Position numbers and translations under genes: made by a program
Part shown: one piece after another, positions 63,313 to 64,000 of the stretch
Layout of the letters: every line of letters starts with the position of its first letter
Numbering within the stretch: position 1 is the stretch's first letter
The notes under the pieces: generated by a model
The model's input: the letters and a program-made list of their open reading frames with translations, nothing else
Database searches by the model: none
What the model was told of the DNA's origin: nothing
From: Chryseobacterium sp. G0201
GTDB lineage: Bacteria; Bacteroidota; Bacteroidia; Flavobacteriales; Weeksellaceae
DNA: 64,000 bases
Assembly: GCF_003815655.1 (NCBI RefSeq)
Contig: NZ_CP033917.1
Span: forward strand, 2,728,001 to 2,792,000
Direction: 5' to 3'

Positions 63313-64000
63313 TGATACAATTTGAGAAACCAAAAGTCCATTTTACAGATGATAGTTTGATATATCCAACCAATCCCATTACATTAAATCTTATCGGGGC
63401 GGGTGGAACAGGTTCAAAAGTATTGACCGCTTTAATGGAAGTGAACCATTCATTGATTGAATTGGGACACGCAGGATTACAGGTACGGTTGTGGGATGAT
63501 GATGTAGTGACAGAAGCGAATCAAGGCAGACAGCGTTTTGCAGAATGTGAAGTAGGATTACCAAAGGCAGTTGCGCTGATAAATCGGGCAAACCGATGGT
63601 CTGGAACGAATTGGAAAGCCGAAGTCAGAAAGTTTGAAAGAGATTCTTTAGGAAGAATTCAAGAGAATATGAAATCAGCAATTTATATGTCGTGTGTTGA
63701 TAATGTCAAATCACGATTTGAAATTGCTGATATTCTGAATGAATTGAAAGAGGGTAGGAGACTATACAGAAACCAGGCTAAATATTGGATGGATTTTGGA
63801 AACAATCGATATTCTGGACAGGTTTTGCTTTCTACAGTTGAGAATATAAAACAACCTAATTCTGAAAAATATCAAACAGTGTCGCATCTTCCTTATGTGA
63901 CGGAAGAATTTGGAGAACTGCTTTTGCAGTCTGAAACGGAAGACGATACACCAAGTTGCAGTTTAGCGGAAGCATTGGAAAAACAAGATTTGTTTATTAA
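63312..64000 (+). CDS. PRTRC system ThiF family protein (partial, 3' end missing)
   Basis: 229 codons are visible before the window ends. LNLIGAGGTGSKVLTALMEV (about 21-40) is the Rossmann GxGGxG of E1-like adenylating enzymes; VRLWDDDVVTEANQGRQRF (about 60-78) carries the Asp and Arg that bind ATP. It activates the C terminus of a small protein or works on an unknown substrate. Last seen gene of the PRTRC run. Confidence 0.9.
   Translation, partial: MIQFEKPKVHFTDDSLIYPTNPITLNLIGAGGTGSKVLTALMEVNHSLIELGHAGLQVRLWDDDVVTEANQGRQRFAECEVGLPKAVALINRANRWSGTNWKAEVRKFERDSLGRIQENMKSAIYMSCVDNVKSRFEIADILNELKEGRRLYRNQAKYWMDFGNNRYSGQVLLSTVENIKQPNSEKYQTVSHLPYVTEEFGELLLQSETEDDTPSCSLAEALEKQDLFI

Larger units (their letters stand above)
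5693..64000. mobile_element. Integrative element next to tRNA-Asp (right end beyond the window)
   Basis: A CTnDOT-type integrase lies directly beside tRNA-Asp. RteC, HTH proteins, DUF3853, a replication initiator with iterons, primase, SSB and the PRTRC cassette form a maintenance backbone at the other end, with metal, repair, defence and SusCD cargo in between. I see no repeat of the tRNA 3' end elsewhere in the window and no relaxase or tra genes. The right boundary, and whether all the cargo is one element or several nested ones, are therefore not settled. Confidence 0.6.

Overview
The window reads as a Bacteroidota chromosome, most likely a Chryseobacterium-like flavobacterium (Weeksellaceae). 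Supports for this are: AT-rich DNA, weak Shine-Dalgarno signals, promoter boxes of the Bacteroidota type (TTG-N19-TAnnTTTG in front of the tRNAs), SusC/SusD pairs, a tyrosine integrase of the CTnDOT type, RteC, and the RND pump fused to its TolC-like channel that is typical of this phylum. The genus is an inference; nothing here fixes a species.

Bases 1-5692 look like ordinary chromosome. They hold a four-gene set for a polyprenyl-phosphate pentose (UbiA-like prenyltransferase, DprE1-like oxidase, DprE2-like reductase, HAD phosphatase), then a PrcB-like lipoprotein, a cysteine desulfurase, thioredoxin and two identical tandem tRNA-Asp genes. A tyrosine integrase begins 250 bases past the second tRNA. 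From there to the right edge everything looks like one large integrative element that does not end inside the window. No second copy of the tRNA 3' end and no transfer (tra) genes or relaxase are seen, so the right boundary lies outside.

The cargo of the element comes in blocks. (i) 7.8-23.2 kb is metal resistance and envelope: a small DUF6660-like protein, fused CzcA-TolC pump, adaptor, bestrophin, CDF exporter, LTA-synthase-like sulfatase, MgtC, a Zn/Cd-type P-type ATPase, PAP2, a very His-rich 64-residue peptide and DUF1345. (ii) 23.4-26.2 kb (minus strand) is an outer-membrane porin, a Rieske lipoprotein and a di-haem oxidoreductase behind a palindromic operator. (iii) 26.8-32.6 kb is a decaying DNA-damage cassette: dnaE-type polymerase broken by an amber codon, an intact Y-family polymerase, an S24/XRE regulator, and an alkB pseudogene. 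A second dnaE remnant lies beside the integrase. (iv) 32.9-39.9 kb (minus strand) looks like a defence island: caspase-like protease, a HEPN-motif protein, a PD-(D/E)XK nuclease, a DUF6602 nuclease-like protein split by a one-base slip, plus an HNH protein and an XRE regulator. (v) 40.8-52.2 kb is a SusC/SusD/S9-peptidase operon facing a minus-strand operon of a four-cysteine secreted DUF6520 peptide, a MauE-type redox membrane protein, a 54-residue protein and a lipoprotein, with a TPR-AraC membrane regulator next door. It could be a peptide maturation, import or signalling system.

Bases 52.2-64.0 kb are the maintenance backbone: RteC, palindromes and repeats, a run of small HTH proteins, DUF3853, a replication initiator followed by seven 17-bp iterons and DnaA-box-like sites, a CHC2/Toprim primase, SSB, and the PRTRC E-C-F-B-ThiF cassette, whose last gene runs off the right edge. 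The element thus has both an integrase and a plasmid-style origin. The two points I would look at first are the caspase-HEPN-nuclease operon (32.9-37.9 kb) and the DUF6520/MauE/S9/SusCD system (40.8-52.2 kb).
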